A stretch of 64,000 nucleotides of DNA from Tragulus kanchil (GCA_022376925.1 JAIOJX010000005.1:156565501-156629500), one strand, 5' to 3'. Shown: positions 1-12,934, counted from the first letter of the stretch. Notes: generated by a model from the letters alone, not told the origin. A program made the numbers and translations.

Positions 1-1026
1 CCAAAATAGATGAATCACACTCTGTTAGGAGGGAACCTGGTGCCAATGTGTTGTTTTCTTTACATTCCAAAGGCTGGTCCTGTGTTCAGCCAGGGTGAGG
101 ACAACTGGATTAAAGAAGACATTGCAGATGCCTGGCTCTTTCAGTGCCAGGGAGTGTTAGCATCCTTCTCTTTGAACTGTTTTCTGCTCCCCCATCTCTC
201 CGTTTTCTGACATTGCACCGGATGGTTTTGTGTCTGACTTGCTCTTAAAACAAACATGTCTTGCAGGCGACTTTGCCATAGAGCTGGAGAATTTGGTTTT
301 TTCCTCACGTTGAAAAAGACAGAACTCTCTTCTCCCTTCTGTTTACTGTCTCATCACTCATTTCATGCTGATGTCGTCCTTCCCATGTTACTTAACTTCT
401 TCTACCTTCTAGACCGAGAATCTGTGGATTTAGGGAGATTTCTGACTTCTATGTCCCTAGGAATTTCATTTAGCCAAACCTGCTTGAGCATTTCAGAAGG
501 GCCAGGGTGGAAACAAAGCTTAAGGAATAAAGGGAATTCCTAAAAATAGAGCACAATTCATCTATTTCAGTTAAAAATGCCTTGGTGTTTTCCAAGCATT
601 TTTTTCTAACTCAAGCATTTTCAATAATCTCACTTATGAGTCTTGAAAAATAAATAAAATACACTTGTTTCCATTAAGGGAACAGATCTTTTTCCATCTT
701 ATTGGTATTATTGAAGGAGACAGACAGAGTCTAAAACTTGGCAGTGGGCTGAATTATTAGTGTCATATTGGTCACAGATGGGCTGGAAAATCTACACTTT
801 CTTCCTGCAATTAGTATTTTAAGTGCTCACAAATTGCATATGAAAATTCAGATAACCTCTACAAAAGAGAAGCCTGAAAAATTATGCTCTTTGAAAAATC
901 TTCATTTTTTTAAAAGTTTTCTAAGCATGTATTTGTCAGTAGGCAAGTAAAACATGCCCATTTGTTGGTTGTCCTTTCAAGGGACGCAGAGTGCTAGGTG
1001 ATGCCAACCTTGACCTCCTATCTTCA
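1..1026. other. KIF6: Intron, nothing recognised
   Basis: AT-rich intronic sequence upstream of the first visible exon. Two short open frames have no kinesin-like or other recognisable content. I see no earlier KIF6 exon here. Confidence 0.6.
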
Positions 1027-3235
1027 GTTCTGATGTTGTAAACAAGTGCAGATACCTGGAAAGACACTTGGCAACACTGGTGAATTACAGAGTTCCTTTC
1101 CTCAGTGATATTTAAGAACTTCATGAAGGCAAAACTCAAGAGATAAATGGGAGCTCTCTTTAGTAACTCTACTGCTTGAATTCATAGTCCTTTGAAGGGA
1201 GACTATTAAGAATTTAGCCAAATTGTGTTCAGTTGACGAAAGTCTTAACAGGACTCTAAGGAGAGTTTTGACAAGCCAGCTCTCGATACAGGGTTAGGAT
1301 TCACATGGGAGGAAACCATGTTGGCACCAAGATGCCCCTGAGGAGTTGTAATAGATGAATGTATTCCAGACCTAAGGATTCAATGGAAGGAAAAATGATA
1401 TTGTCAAAGAAGAAAGGTCCAGAAACACAGATTCTGGACATAAAAATAATAATTACAAACTAAGATTTTATCATGAGACTTCTTAAGAATTTGTAACTCA
1501 CCTTGATAGTAAAACTACGAAATAATTCCTAGAGGACTGACAAATGCCTCAATTTTCACCCTGTTTAAATTGGTGAGCTAACCAGTTTGAAATGTCACAT
1601 AGATTGAAAGTGATATGAAATTTTACAAAAGGGAAAAATTGGAGAAAAATCAGCATTATCTATGTAAGAAACTGAGTTATGACATGGAAGAGAAAACCAG
1701 TACAGCTATTTCCTGACACAGGTGGAAGGTTATCTATTGGCCGTTTTAATTCAGTAAGAGTAAGCATTTTCAGATGCTTTGGGGATCTGATGATTACCAA
1801 GACAGGCGACTTTAAATCAGGAGCTTGTGGTACGTGTTTTCAACCCTAAAGTTATTTGGTGGTACTGTCGAGGGAATGTCAGTGTTTGAGGCTAATCCAG
1901 TACTGCCTGGTGTGTTTTGTAGTATTTGATTTTATAAATTCAAGACATCATACATACAGACCTTAAGAAAGAAACCTGTAAGAAAGACTGAGGGGCTTCC
2001 CTCGTGGTCCAGTGGGTAAAGAGTCAACCTTGCACTGCAAGAGGCACCAGTTCAATCCCTGGCCTGGCTAGATCCCATGTGCCATGGAGCTGGACCGGTG
2101 TGTTCAATTATGAGCCAGTGCCTGGCTTGATCCACTTGTTCTGATGTTGTAAACAAGTGCAGATACCTGGAAAGACACTTGGCAACACTGGTGAATTACA
2201 GAGTTCCTTTCCTCAGTGATATTTAAGAACTTCATGAAGGCAAAACTCAAGAGATAAATGGGAGCTCTCTTTAGTAACTCTACTGCTTGAATTCATAGTC
2301 CTTTGAAGGGAGACTATTAAGAATTTAGCCAAATTGTGTTCAGTTGACGAAAGTCTTAACAGGACTCTAAGGAGAGTTTTGACAAGCCAGCTCTCGATAC
2401 AGGGTTAGGATTCACATGGGAGGAAACCATGTTGGCACCAAGATGCCCCTGAGGAGTTGTAATAGATGAATGTATTCCAGACCTAAGGATTCAATGGAAG
2501 GAAAAATGATATTGTCAAAGAAGAAAGGTCCAGAAACACAGATTCTGGACATAAAAATAATAATTACAAACTAAGATTTTATCATGAGACTTCTTAAGAA
2601 TTTGTAACTCACCTTGATAGTAAAACTACGAAATAATTCCTAGAGGACTGACAAATGCCTCAATTTTCACCCTGTTTAAATTGGTGAGCTAACCAGTTTG
2701 AAATGTCACATAGATTGAAAGTGATATGAAATTTTACAAAAGGGAAAAATTGGAGAAAAATCAGCATTATCTATGTAAGAAACTGAGTTATGACATGGAA
2801 GAGAAAACCAGTACAGCTATTTCCTGACACAGGTGGAAGGTTATCTATTGGCCGTTTTAATTCAGTAAGAGTAAGCATTTTCAGATGCTTTGGGGATCTG
2901 ATGATTACCAAGACAGGCGACTTTAAATCAGGAGCTTGTGGTACGTGTTTTCAACCCTAAAGTTATTTGGTGGTACTGTCGAGGGAATGTCAGTGTTTGA
3001 GGCTAATCCAGTACTGCCTGGTGTGTTTTGTAGTATTTGATTTTATAAATTCAAGACATCATACATACAGACCTTAAGAAAGAAACCTGTAAGAAAGACT
3101 GAGGGGCTTCCCTCGTGGTCCAGTGGGTAAAGAGTCAACCTTGCACTGCAAGAGGCACCAGTTCAATCCCTGGCCTGGCTAGATCCCATGTGCCATGGAG
3201 CGGCTGGACCGGTGTGTTCAATTATGAGCCAGTGC
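1027..3235. repeat. Tandem duplication 1 (unit about 1111 bp)
   Basis: Copy A starts at 1027 and copy B at 2138. The two are near-identical through an intron stretch and into a CHR SINE. Copy A degenerates after about 2121 inside the SINE (cctggcttgatccactt) where copy B continues as a normal SINE; copy A also lacks a 3-nt ggc near 2090. Read as overlapping contig ends. Confidence 0.95.
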
Positions 3236-3379
3236 TCTGGAGCACGTGTGCCCAGAGCTGGTGCTCTGCAACAAGAGAGTCCACTGCAATGGGAGGCCCA
3301 CACAGGCTGAAGAATAAAGATGGATGAAAAATAAATAAATTAAAAGATCAATAAAGAGAGGCCAATTTTTTTTTAAAAA
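3104..3379 (+). mobile_element. CHR-type tRNA-derived SINE, older copy
   Basis: It begins ggcttccctcgtggtccagt, has a B-box-like gttcaatccc and the family body ending in A-rich taaataaat and poly-T-flanked tail. CpGs are mostly decayed compared with the copies at 14391, 28368 and 54417. It ends about 80 nt before the 3463 exon acceptor. A truncated duplicate head lies at 1993-2120. Confidence 0.85.
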
Positions 3380-3462
3380 GTTGTTTTTTCTTTTCCAAAG
3401 GAAAGACTTGAAGTTCTTTTCCGTCTCAAAGTGCCTTATGTTGTTGCTTCCTGTTTCCCTAG

Positions 3463-3592
3463 GAAAGTGACAGTGTTGGAAGACCCTGATCAGAATATCC
3501 ACCTGAAAAACTTGTCTCTTCATCAGGCAACCACAGAGGAAGAAGCTCTAAATCTGCTTTTCTTAGGAGACACCAACAGAATGATCGCTGAG
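3463..3592 (+). CDS. KIF6: KIF6 internal exon, motor domain before switch I
   Basis: This 130-nt exon begins with the third base of a split codon, then 43 codons from KVTVLEDPD to GDTNRMIAE. In kinesins this stretch runs from the central beta-sheet (V-EDP-x-N-x-x-x-L) through the 'EEALxLLxxGxxNR' helix alpha3, just before the switch I loop. The acceptor is cttcctgtttccctag and the donor is gtaata; the exon ends in phase 0, matching the next exon. No start codon belongs here: an upstream in-frame ATG at 3437 lies in the intron. An older CHR-type SINE ends about 80 nt upstream. The motor catalyses ATP-driven movement on microtubules; this exon gives structural parts rather than catalytic residues. 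Confidence 0.93.
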
Positions 3593-3669
3593 GTAATACG
3601 CTTTTCTCTGCAAGCCATGTTTGCACACTGTAAGATATAATAGAACTGGGGAGACAACAATGACTTTGC

Positions 3670-3785
3670 AAATAATCTCATCCAAAGCTCATGTTTTAAG
3701 ACAAGGAAACCTAAAGCCAGAGAACTGAGGAGACTTACCCAAGGTCTTCCAGCTAGTTAATGAGCATGGACTAAAATCTAGTCTT
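3670..3785 (+). mobile_element. MIR SINE fragment
   Basis: Diverged MIR core: gacaaggaaacctaaagcca and acccaaggtcttccagctag. Just downstream of the first exon. Confidence 0.75.
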
Positions 3786-4915
3786 TTTTAATTTTATAGT
3801 TTTTAATTTTATACAAGTTGATTTTAATTTTATACAAGTTGATATGCAGGTAGCCCATAACAATGCATCAAGTCTTATTATAGGAATTTTTGCTCCTTAA
3901 AATTATATCATTTATTCTTCCTAACCTCCAGTCATTCATATATTAGCATATGCTTACTTCTCCACATTATTTTCATGTATTTAGAGAATTAATAATTCAA
4001 AATTTTAGAATAATGCATGGAACATAGAAAGTTCTCTATGCATTTTCAGCTCTTGTTTGCAGATCCAGGAACCCTGCAATGTTGTGCGGTATAAGTATGC
4101 TTCAGTGCAATATTGGGAATATAGTTATACGAAAAGCTATTTGTTGTTAATCTGACATTCAAACCTAACTGGGCACCTGTATTTTACCTGGGAACCATAG
4201 GTAGGAGCCAGTGTTGATGCAGATAGGTCGTGAGCTCTCACCTCAACCAGTTACTGATTGGAGGTGGGAAGTCCAATCAAAGGCCTCATCCAGCAGCACT
4301 GCAGTGAAAGGAATTAAGTGGTGCTGCTGGTGGTGCTGTGCTGGTGATGCTGGTGGTGGTGGCATTGTGGGATCAGCTTCCCAAGTGAACAGCTTACATG
4401 ATCATGGGCACTTGCCTTTTCAAACCATGCTCCCTGGGTTCTTGTGTTCTACCTTGTCTCTGATGACCAACAATAGGTGAGGACAGTAAGCTGGGAGAAG
4501 TAGTCTGAGAAAGTCTCCCTCGAGTAACTTTTTTCTGCCCCATTTTCACCCCTTGGAAGGCCCTGCCTTAAATACAAGATGGACGAATGGAAAGTCAGGT
4601 AGTGAAAGCACGGTGTTGACATCTGTCACTGTGCTGGGACCTTGGTTTTGTTGTTGCACAAGCTCTGTATCAATACTTTCAATACTTTTAACTTAAATAG
4701 GCTGAGTTTAGGTGCCACATATAATATGGATTCAATGACCCTTAAATTATTATTTTCATTTAAAGAGACTTGTACATAGTTTTTAATTTCAGAGTATTTC
4801 CCATTGTTTACAGTGTTTTGCATGTGTGTATTTCAACATTTTGCCCATGCAGTCATCCATGATGCTCTTTATTTGTTGTCGTTATGGAAAAGAAAGGAAT
4901 AAAGGCAGATTAAAA
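3786..4915. other. KIF6: Intron, no element recognised
   Basis: AT-rich sequence; a short GCT/GGT-rich stretch lies at 4318-4372. No exon-like frame with splice borders seen. Confidence 0.55.
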
Positions 4916-5832
4916 ATTAGGGACTGTGCCAAAGAGGACATACAGATGGCCAAAAAACACATGAAACGATGCTCAACCTCACTTATTATTAGAGAAATGT
5001 AAATCAAAACTACAGTGAGATATCACTTCACACCAATCAGAATGGCCATCATCAACAAATCTATAGACAATAAATGCTGGAGAGGGTGTGGAGAAAAGGA
5101 AACTCTCTTGCATTGCTGGTGGGAATGTAAATTGATACAGTTGCTATGGAAGACAGTATGGAGATCCCTTAAAAAACTAAACAAAAAGCACCATACGACC
5201 CAGCAATCCCACTATTAGGCTTATACCCTGATGAAATCAAATCTGAAAGAAACACCTGTACCCCAATGTTCATTGCAACTCTCTATACAATAGCTAGAAC
5301 ATGGAAGCAACCTAGATGCGCATTGACGAATGAATGGATAAAACAGCTCTGGTACATATATAGAATGGAATACTATTCAGCTGTAGAAAGAAATGCAGAA
5401 GAATCAGTCCTAATGAGGTGGCTGGATCTAGAATCTATCATAAAAAGTGAAGCAAGTCAAAAAGAGAAAGACAAGAACAGTATACTAACACATATATATG
5501 GAATCTAGTAAGAGGGTAATGGTAACACATGCAGTGAAGTGATGAAAAAACAGATATGGAAAATAGACATATGGACATTGTGGGGAATGAACAGTGGGTG
5601 AGAGGCATAGAGGAAGTAGCATGAAAGCCTGTACTATCATATGTGAAAAAAATAGCTATTGTCATTGCACTGTGAGAAAAGGGGATCCTGCAGGGGTGCT
5701 GTGTGATGGTCTGGAGGGGTGGGATGGGGAGGATATGACTAATCTGAGATCATACATATCTGTAAACAGCAAAACTCTGTAAAAGTAAAAAGTAAAATTA
5801 AAATTAAAAACAAAACAAAACAAAAAAATCTG
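4916..5832 (+). mobile_element. L1 LINE 3' end, sense, with A-rich tail
   Basis: Typical L1 ORF2 end and 3'UTR: gagatatcacttcacaccaa, tgctggagagggtgtggag, tgctggtgggaatgtaaatt, aatggaatactattcagc, ending in an A-rich tail (5790-5830). The open frames at 5015-5218 and 5266-5508 are pieces of the dead ORF2 in different frames. Confidence 0.92.
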
Positions 5833-8165
5833 GCTACCACTGGGTCCACATGCCTGACAGCTTTCAGCTGGAGCAAAGAGGCAACTGCCCCTTCAATGGA
5901 GCTTGAAAAAAAAGAAAAAATTAGGGAGTATGATAATGAAAATTTAACACGTCCCATGACAAGTCCTCCTCCTCCATACACAGCTTAATCAACAGCAAAC
6001 TGAGAGGTACAGACTGTAGCTGGGTCCTGCCCACCAATATACTATTAAAAAGAAAAATGGCAGATCATAAATGCTATTGGAAAACATGGGGGAGACCCAT
6101 CCTTTCCTCACTGCTGACCTTTCTGAGGCGACTCATCCCTGAGGAGTCTAGGCCTTGTCCTCATGATTGCATCCCCTCACCTTGAGTGGGTCAGGGAGGG
6201 CTGCCAGCCCTGGTTCACCATGACCTCTGTTAGCTAATAAGCCTGACCATTTGTTCTTTCAAAGTTATGCCTTAACTCTAGCCGACTGCATCTTTTCAGA
6301 CTATTGTTGTGTAAAGTTTTGAGGAGTGTAAGCTTCCTTTGTACAAGCTCATCTGTCATGTTCCACTGCCTTAAGAAATTCTGACAGTCTTTTTCTATTA
6401 TTTACTGTTGAGTGTTTCCCTGTAGTATAAACAGCTGCAACCTGGAGAAGTCCAATTCTAATAATGCTGGTTGGTGCATTACTTTAAAAATGTATTCATT
6501 GTTTTCCCCTGTGTGAAGCCTGATTTCTTTTAAACCAAGTCTAATAGGTTTTGGATGTTTCTGTGCTTGCTTTTGTTTTTTTTCTTTGCTAATAGCTACC
6601 ATGTCCTGTTGAAAATCCGCTCAGTAGACTTGTGACTGTTGTAGATACTTGTATGTATTATTTCTGACTCACTTTATAGAAGGAAGCTAAGTCTCAGAGA
6701 TCTAGACTGTTTGCCCAAGGTCACAATGCTAGTAGGTGGCAGAACCAGGGATCAGTTCCAAGTCTGACCGCTTTAGAAGCTTATGTTCTTTGCTTACACC
6801 AAATTTCACGAGCCTACTAATCAAATTGACACATGTCAGATTTTTCAAGTGAGGATACATTTTTGAATTATTTAAAAAGCATAGCAAGTATGGAGCACTT
6901 CAGTTTATCTCCTGAATTCATTGAAAGCAAATACATAAAAATATAAATGAAAAATAACTGTCAATCCCTGGAAATACTTTATTATTCAGAGTCTCCAGAG
7001 AGGCAAGTTTTAGATTACAACCAAGCTGTCAGAATGTAATTTGTCAGCATGGAATGAGCTTACCAGGATAAAAAGAACACACTAATCATTTTTTTTTAAA
7101 GACGAGGTTCCCAATTTCCCATTTACACAGAGAAATCCAGAAGTTGCTGTGGTAACCAGAAAACATTTGCAAAACAAAGTCTGAATATGGGGACCAAAGG
7201 AGAGTACTCTTGCCTTTTAAGTCCTCCTACCCAGAGCCAGCATTTTAAGGAAACATTATTAAGAGTAGCTTCACCCTCTTCTTATTTTTAGAAATCACTC
7301 TTAAATAATTTCTGTAATCTTACCAGTGTTTTGAATAAAACCTGATTATGTCCTTGGGGAAGATTATTTTTTCAAGAGTTGATTTGCTGTGCCAAAGAGA
7401 ATAAATATTGTAAAATCTGAACTGTGTGTGACCTAACTTTCAGGCCCACCAGTAGCAAGTATGACTTGGTACCTTTTTTGTCTTATCATGGAAATGTTGT
7501 TCTCAGTTAATCAAACCTAATTGAACAAGACATTCTGCATTTGAATTTCAGACCCTGCAGTCCCATTGCTGGGAGCATTTGCCCAGCCCCACCCAGAGTC
7601 TAGAGCACACTGTCCCCAAGTATGGCCCAGGGGTAACTTGTATTAGGATAGCCCATGGTAGTCAAAAGACACAGGATCTCTAAATATGATGGATAGATTC
7701 ACACTCTCAGCAGTAGACCCCAGGAATATGCATTTTAGCATTTTAAGTGTGCTCAGTCTAAATTTGGAGCATTTTAGGTTTTGCCACTAAGTAACTGATT
7801 GAAGCCTACTTCCAGAGGAGTCTGTAAGCAGGTCCGTCTTCTGTATCCTCGCCAACACTGCAGGATTTGAAAGTTCTGCCAACTCCGTACTGCAAAGAAT
7901 TTTGTTTTAACTTCCTTTTTTAATTATCAAATTCTTTTATACCTTTATTGGCCTTTTTGTGTTTCTGTTTTTGTTTATTTCTACTTGGTCTTCTGTTAAG
8001 ATCCAGGTAAAATCCAGGATTTTTTTTTGACCTGAATCTTGACAGAAGCCCTCCTGGATTAACAAAATCAGATGCTCCCTCTAGGAAAAACCTGCACTGG
8101 TAAAAGTGTCATTTACATATTCATTTTAGGGAGTCATAGTGTTGCTCAAAGTGAATAATTAGATT
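5833..8165. other. KIF6: Intron, mostly unique apart from a MIR
   Basis: Apart from the MIR at 6668 I recognise nothing. No coding frame supported. Confidence 0.55.
6668..6800 (+). mobile_element. MIR SINE
   Basis: Good MIR match: gaagctaagtctcagagat, gcccaaggtcacaatgctag, aggtggcagaaccaggg. Confidence 0.88.
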
Positions 8166-8381
8166 GCATGCATGCTAAGTCTGTCACATTTGACTCTGTG
8201 ACTTTATGGACTATAGCCCACCAGGATTCTCTCTGTCCATGGGATTCTCCAGGGAAGAATACTGGAGTGGGTTGCCATGCCCTCCTCCAGGGAATCTTCT
8301 CATCCCAGGGATCAAACCCACATCTCCTGCATCTCCTGCACTGGCAGGTGGATTCTCTCACTAATACCACCTGGGAAGCCC
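8166..8381 (-). mobile_element. Bov-tA SINE, minus strand
   Basis: Reverse of the Bov-tA pattern: starts with the BovA tail (catgctaagtc...), holds tccatgggattctccaggg and ends accacctgggaagcc. Confidence 0.9.
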
Positions 8382-8461
8382 ACGGCATTATTTTATAAGG
8401 CAAGTTGAAAAAGAGTATTAGTATCTGGGATTCTTTCTACCAAAACTTCATAGGACTGTCT

Positions 8462-8870
8462 TTTGAAGGTTAAATTGTCTCTGCTCATCAAATTCCCATG
8501 TTGGAGTCCTAAGCCCTAGTACCTCAGAATGTGACCTTATTGAGAGACAGTGTCATTACAGAGGAGATCAACTCAAAACAAGGTCATTTGTGTGGCCCTA
8601 ATCCAACATCACTGATGCCCTTATAACATGGGGGAATTTGGAGACAGACACCTATAGAGGAAGTGCACCATGTAAACTTGAGGACCATCATCTGCAAGCC
8701 AAGGAGAGAGGCCTGGCACGTATCCCTCCTTCACGGCCCTCAGAAGGAATTACGAACCCTGCCAACACCTCCATTTGGGACTTCTAGCCATCAGAACTGT
8801 AAGATAATGAATGTCTATTGTCTCAGTGGCCTAGTTTGTTGTACTAGAAAACTAACACAGTGTCCAAATA
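8462..8870 (+). mobile_element. Old LTR-like interspersed repeat (MaLR-type?)
   Basis: The order 'gttggagtcctaagcccta', 'gtgaccttattgagagacag', 'gatgcccttataacatggg', 'ggacttctagccatcagaac' follows the layout of mammalian MaLR-like LTR repeats. Exact family not recognised; no coding part is present. Confidence 0.45.
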
Positions 8871-8966
8871 ACCTCGGGTATAATTTGTTATATGATTATA
8901 ACCTGGTATTGCTTTTTACCTTGACAAATTCAGCAGTGATAGTATGCTAAATATATACAGTGTAAT

Positions 8967-9186
8967 GGTCTTACCAAGTGGTGTTGGTGGTAAAGAACCC
9001 CTCTCCCAATGCAGGAGACATAAGAGATGCAGGTTCAATCCCCGGGTCAGGAAGATCCCCTGGAGAAGGAGATGGCAACTCACTCCAGTGTTCTTGCCTA
9101 GGAAATTCCATGGGTAGAGGAGCCTGGTAGGTTACAGTCCATGGGACCATAAAGAGTTGAACACGACTGAGTGACTGCACACACAT
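8967..9186 (+). mobile_element. Bov-tA SINE
   Basis: tRNA-like head (gtggtaaagaaccc), gttcaatccc B box, then BovA part with ctccagtgttcttgcc and agttgaacacgactgag. Copied at 10096-10314 in duplication 2. Confidence 0.9.
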
Positions 9187-9702
9187 ATATAACATTTGGG
9201 AAGACCCTATAATTCTTAGCTAGCAACTAAAAATAAGACTATAGTCTGGTTCAACTCTAGTCTCTCAGCATCTGGCAACTATGTAGTTGGTCAGTCACTG
9301 ATTTTTATTTTTTGAATTGATATAGAGAAGACCTGGTGATTTCAGGAGAAAGAACCTGCAATCCCAGAATTGGGGTGATTTTGTGGTGTACGGTGCCTCT
9401 TGGGGAGTAAGGAGGATATCACAGATGACTTTGACATTTTAAAATTCAACTCGTGGCACTTCAGACTTTTGGAAGAGATTCCTTCCTAAGTAACCAGCTT
9501 ACCAATGTTTATGGGATTTGTAAATTATTTTTCCGGGAACTATTAGAGGTCTTTCTACATAATTCTTTGGTCAGAATTTTAAAATGTACTCAATGTATCT
9601 GAGTTCTGCTGATATATTTTGTAAGCTCACAGATTTTGCACTCTGTCAGACTTTTTACTGAGTTGTGTGACCTTGTGGAAGTGCAAAGGCAGCTGTGGAG
9701 TT

Positions 9703-9923
9703 AATTCAGTTCAGTTCAGTTGCTAAGTTGTGTGTGACTCTTTGTGACCCCATGGACTGCATCACGCCAGGCTTCCCTGTCATTCACCATCTTCCAGATC
9801 TTGCTCAAACTCATGTCGATTGACTCAGTGATGCCATCCAACCATCTCATCCTCTGTCATCCCCTTCTACTTTTACCTCCTGTTTTTCCCAACATGAGGG
9901 TCTTTTCCAATGAGTCATGGAGT
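9703..9923 (-). mobile_element. BovB/Bov-A2-type 3' fragment, minus strand
   Basis: Reverse 3' end: cagttcagttcagttgc, gaccccatggactgca, tgactcagtgatgccatcca, tcatcctctgtcatcccctt. Copied at 10832-11051. Confidence 0.88.
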
Positions 9924-10095
9924 TAGTAGGTTTGTGAAGTTCCCCAATGTCAGGATGGCCTAGTTTGTTGTACTAGAAAACTAACACAGTGTCCAAATAA
10001 CCTCGGGTATAATTTGTTATATGATTATAACCTGGTATTGCTTTTTACCTTGACAAATTCAGCAGTGATAGTATGCTAAATATATACAGTGTAAT

Positions 10096-10314
10096 GGTCT
10101 TACCAAGTGGTGTTGGTGGTAAAGAACCCTCTCCCAATGCAGGAGACATAAGAGATGCAGGTTCAATCCCCGGGTCAGGAAGATCCCCTGGAGAAGGAGA
10201 TGGCAACTCACTCCAGTGTTCTTGCCTAGGAAATTCCATGGGTAGAGGAGCCTGGTAGGTTACAGTCCATGGGACCATAAAGAGTTGAACACGACTGAGT
10301 GACTGCACACACAT
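10096..10314 (+). mobile_element. Duplicate of the 8967 Bov-tA SINE
   Basis: Same bases apart from one C-run length; part of tandem duplication 2. Confidence 0.9.
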
Positions 10315-10831
10315 ATATAACATTTGGGAAGACCCTATAATTCTTAGCTAGCAACTAAAAATAAGACTATAGTCTGGTTCAACTCTAGTCTCTCAGCATC
10401 TGGCAACTATGTAGTTGGTCAGTCACTGATTTTTATTTTTTGAATTGATATAGAGAAGACCTGGTGATTTCAGGAGAAAGAACCTGCAATCCCAGAATTG
10501 GGGTGATTTTGTGGTGTACGGTGCCTCTTGGGGAGTAAGGAGGATATCACAGATGACTTTGACATTTTAAAATTCAACTCGTGGCACTTCAGACTTTTGG
10601 AAGAGATTCCTTCCTAAGTAACCAGCTTACCAATGTTTATGGGATTTGTAAATTATTTTTCCGGGAACTATTAGAGGTCTTTCTACATAATTCTTTGGTC
10701 AGAATTTTAAAATGTACTCAATGTATCTGAGTTCTGCTGATATATTTTGTAAGCTCACAGATTTTGCACTCTGTCAGACTTTTTACTGAGTTGTGTGACC
10801 TTGTGGAAGTGCAAAGGCAGCTGTGGAGTTA

Positions 10832-11051
10832 ATTCAGTTCAGTTCAGTTGCTAAGTTGTGTGTGACTCTTTGTGACCCCATGGACTGCATCACGCCAGGC
10901 TTCCCTGTCATTCACCATCTTCCAGATCTTGCTCAAACTCATGTCGATTGACTCAGTGATGCCATCCAACCATCTCATCCTCTGTCATCCCCTTCTACTT
11001 TTACCTCCTGTTTTTCCCAACATGAGGGTCTTTTCCAATGAGTCATGGAGT
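10832..11051 (-). mobile_element. Duplicate of BovB 3' fragment
   Basis: Copy in tandem duplication 2. Confidence 0.88.
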
Positions 11052-11069
11052 TAGTAGGTTTGTGAAGTT

Positions 11070-12402
11070 ACCAAAACAGCTGTCCTTGGACATGTTCTCT
11101 AATAGCATGAGGAGAACGTAGGAAGGAAAGAGTGGCTTTACTGTGTGATTGTGTTTGTCAACAGCTGTCTAAGCCTCAATCTCTTTGTGCAGAGCATGTG
11201 AGAAACTGGGTTGCAATGAATGTTCCAGAATCATATCCCACTAGACCATTAGAGAGACGCCAAATAACAACCTCACAGAGTTTTGTTGGAAAGCTTTATT
11301 AGTTGTATATAATTAGCAAGTGTACTCTAAGGTTTGTGAACCTGGAAAGAACAAAACACTTTACAGGAGAAATCCATTTCACCCTGCTCTATATTATTAT
11401 AAGAATAGCATTCTTCATCATTAAATCCCAATAGGAATCCCAATAGCTGGGATTTAAATCCCAGCTAGAAGCCTTAGCAAAAGATGTGTTGACAATTCCA
11501 ACTTCTTCTTGAATCTACTGAGTATATATTAATAGGTATATAAAGAAGGGAACTTGAATTTTGAGCACTTAGTGCATCCCCGGCATTTTTCTGCCTCTTT
11601 TTTATATTTTATATGTGAGAAACATACACTCATTCTTAACTAGTGATTCTGTCTTATAACATAGTTTATATTCTGCTCTCATCTAACCTGATTAATAGTA
11701 TTGCATGAGCCATGAGTTTCGAGTCTAAAATGTTTACTAAAGTAAATGAAGTGGTACAGTGCAGCCATTATTAGAATATTAAAATGTACTTACTCCATAT
11801 ACATAATTAGGGAAACAGTCTTCTTGGCTGTAAAAACTTAGCTCCTGAGTTTCTTCTGATCTTTAAAATTCTGATTTCTGATTAAATACCAGAAGAAAGT
11901 AGGTTTTACTCTACTGCCTATTACTGAAATTCATCAGCAGCAACAAAAAATGAAAACTAGAAAGGGAAAGCCATCTTCAGTGAAATAAGCAAATAGCCAT
12001 AACCTCAAACCATAAGCAAATCTGCCAAATACTATGAAGTCTGAATGATGGTGAGGGAGGGTACTGAGAGCCAACACATATATTCTCCAGCCTCAAGCAG
12101 GATATGGTTTCATCTTAAAGGATCACAATTCTTAAATGAAAATCCAGTGATCTTATGGTTAGAGTGATGAGATCTAAGAACACAGGCAAGTATGATAGGG
12201 GAATGTTGTTTAGATATCATTCTGCACTATAGATGATGAGTCTAAAGGAGTTAAAGACAGGCCATTTTTGTGGTTAGTAGTCTTGGCTTATGGACAAGAA
12301 AGATGGCCTTTGGTGAGTGGGATTCAGGGAGTTTGTGACTTAAGGAATTTTACCACCTCAGATCTTTTAGTACAAACATTTAAGAAAAGTATATGCTCTT
12401 AA
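11070..12402. other. KIF6: Intron, nothing recognised
   Basis: AT-rich unique-looking sequence between duplication 2 and the Bov-tA with microsatellite. A short local repeat of aatcccaatag/aatcccagcta occurs near 11425-11465. Confidence 0.55.
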
Positions 12403-12676
12403 GGGCCTCCCTGGTAGCTCAGATGGTAAAGAATCCACCTGCAGTGCAAGAGACCCACGTTCGATTCCTGGGTCAAGAAAGTTCCCTGGAGAAGGGAATG
12501 GCCACCCACTGTAGTATTCTTGCCTGGAGAATTCCATGGACAGAGGGGCCTGGTGGGCTACAGTCCATGGGTTGCAAAGAGTCATACGTGACTGAACAAC
12601 CAAGCACACACACACACACACATGCACACACGCACACATGCACACACTCACGCACACACGCACACATGCACACACT
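12403..12676 (+). mobile_element. Bov-tA SINE with (CA)n-type microsatellite tail
   Basis: Full Bov-tA (ggcctccctggtagctcaga to gtgactgaacaacc) followed by a 70-nt CA-rich tail of cacacatg/cacacacg units at 12604-12676. The sequence ctcttaa before and after is consistent with a short target-site duplication spanning element plus tail. Confidence 0.9.
12604..12676. repeat. CA-rich microsatellite with ATG/ACG interruptions
   Basis: Mixed (CA)n with regular tgca and cgca interruptions, seeded in the tail of the Bov-tA SINE at 12403, a common origin of ruminant microsatellites. Likely length-polymorphic. Confidence 0.9.
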
Positions 12677-12934
12677 CTTAAAGCTAAGAATGAAATATGT
12701 GGAGTAGATGTACTCAAGACACAAAGTGAATTTGAACTCTAGGAAAAAAAGATGGACATGCTCTAAGATAAAATTGTCAGAAGTAAAATAGCTAAAGTTA
12801 TTTTCATGTATGCAGAGGATGATTGATAAAGCAACATACATTTGAAAGCTGCCTACATCAGGAAGCAAGGTAGTATATTTCATAATCTTAAATATGTTGC
12901 CTAAATGCAATCTTTATTTTTAAAAATACCTAAA

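Larger units (their letters stand above)
8827..11069. repeat. Tandem duplication 2 (unit about 1129 bp)
   Basis: Copy A is 8827-9941 and copy B is 9956-11069, separated by 14 nt of unmatched sequence (9942-9955). A single C-run length difference is visible at 9000 versus 10130. Each copy holds one Bov-tA SINE and one BovB 3' fragment. Confidence 0.96.
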
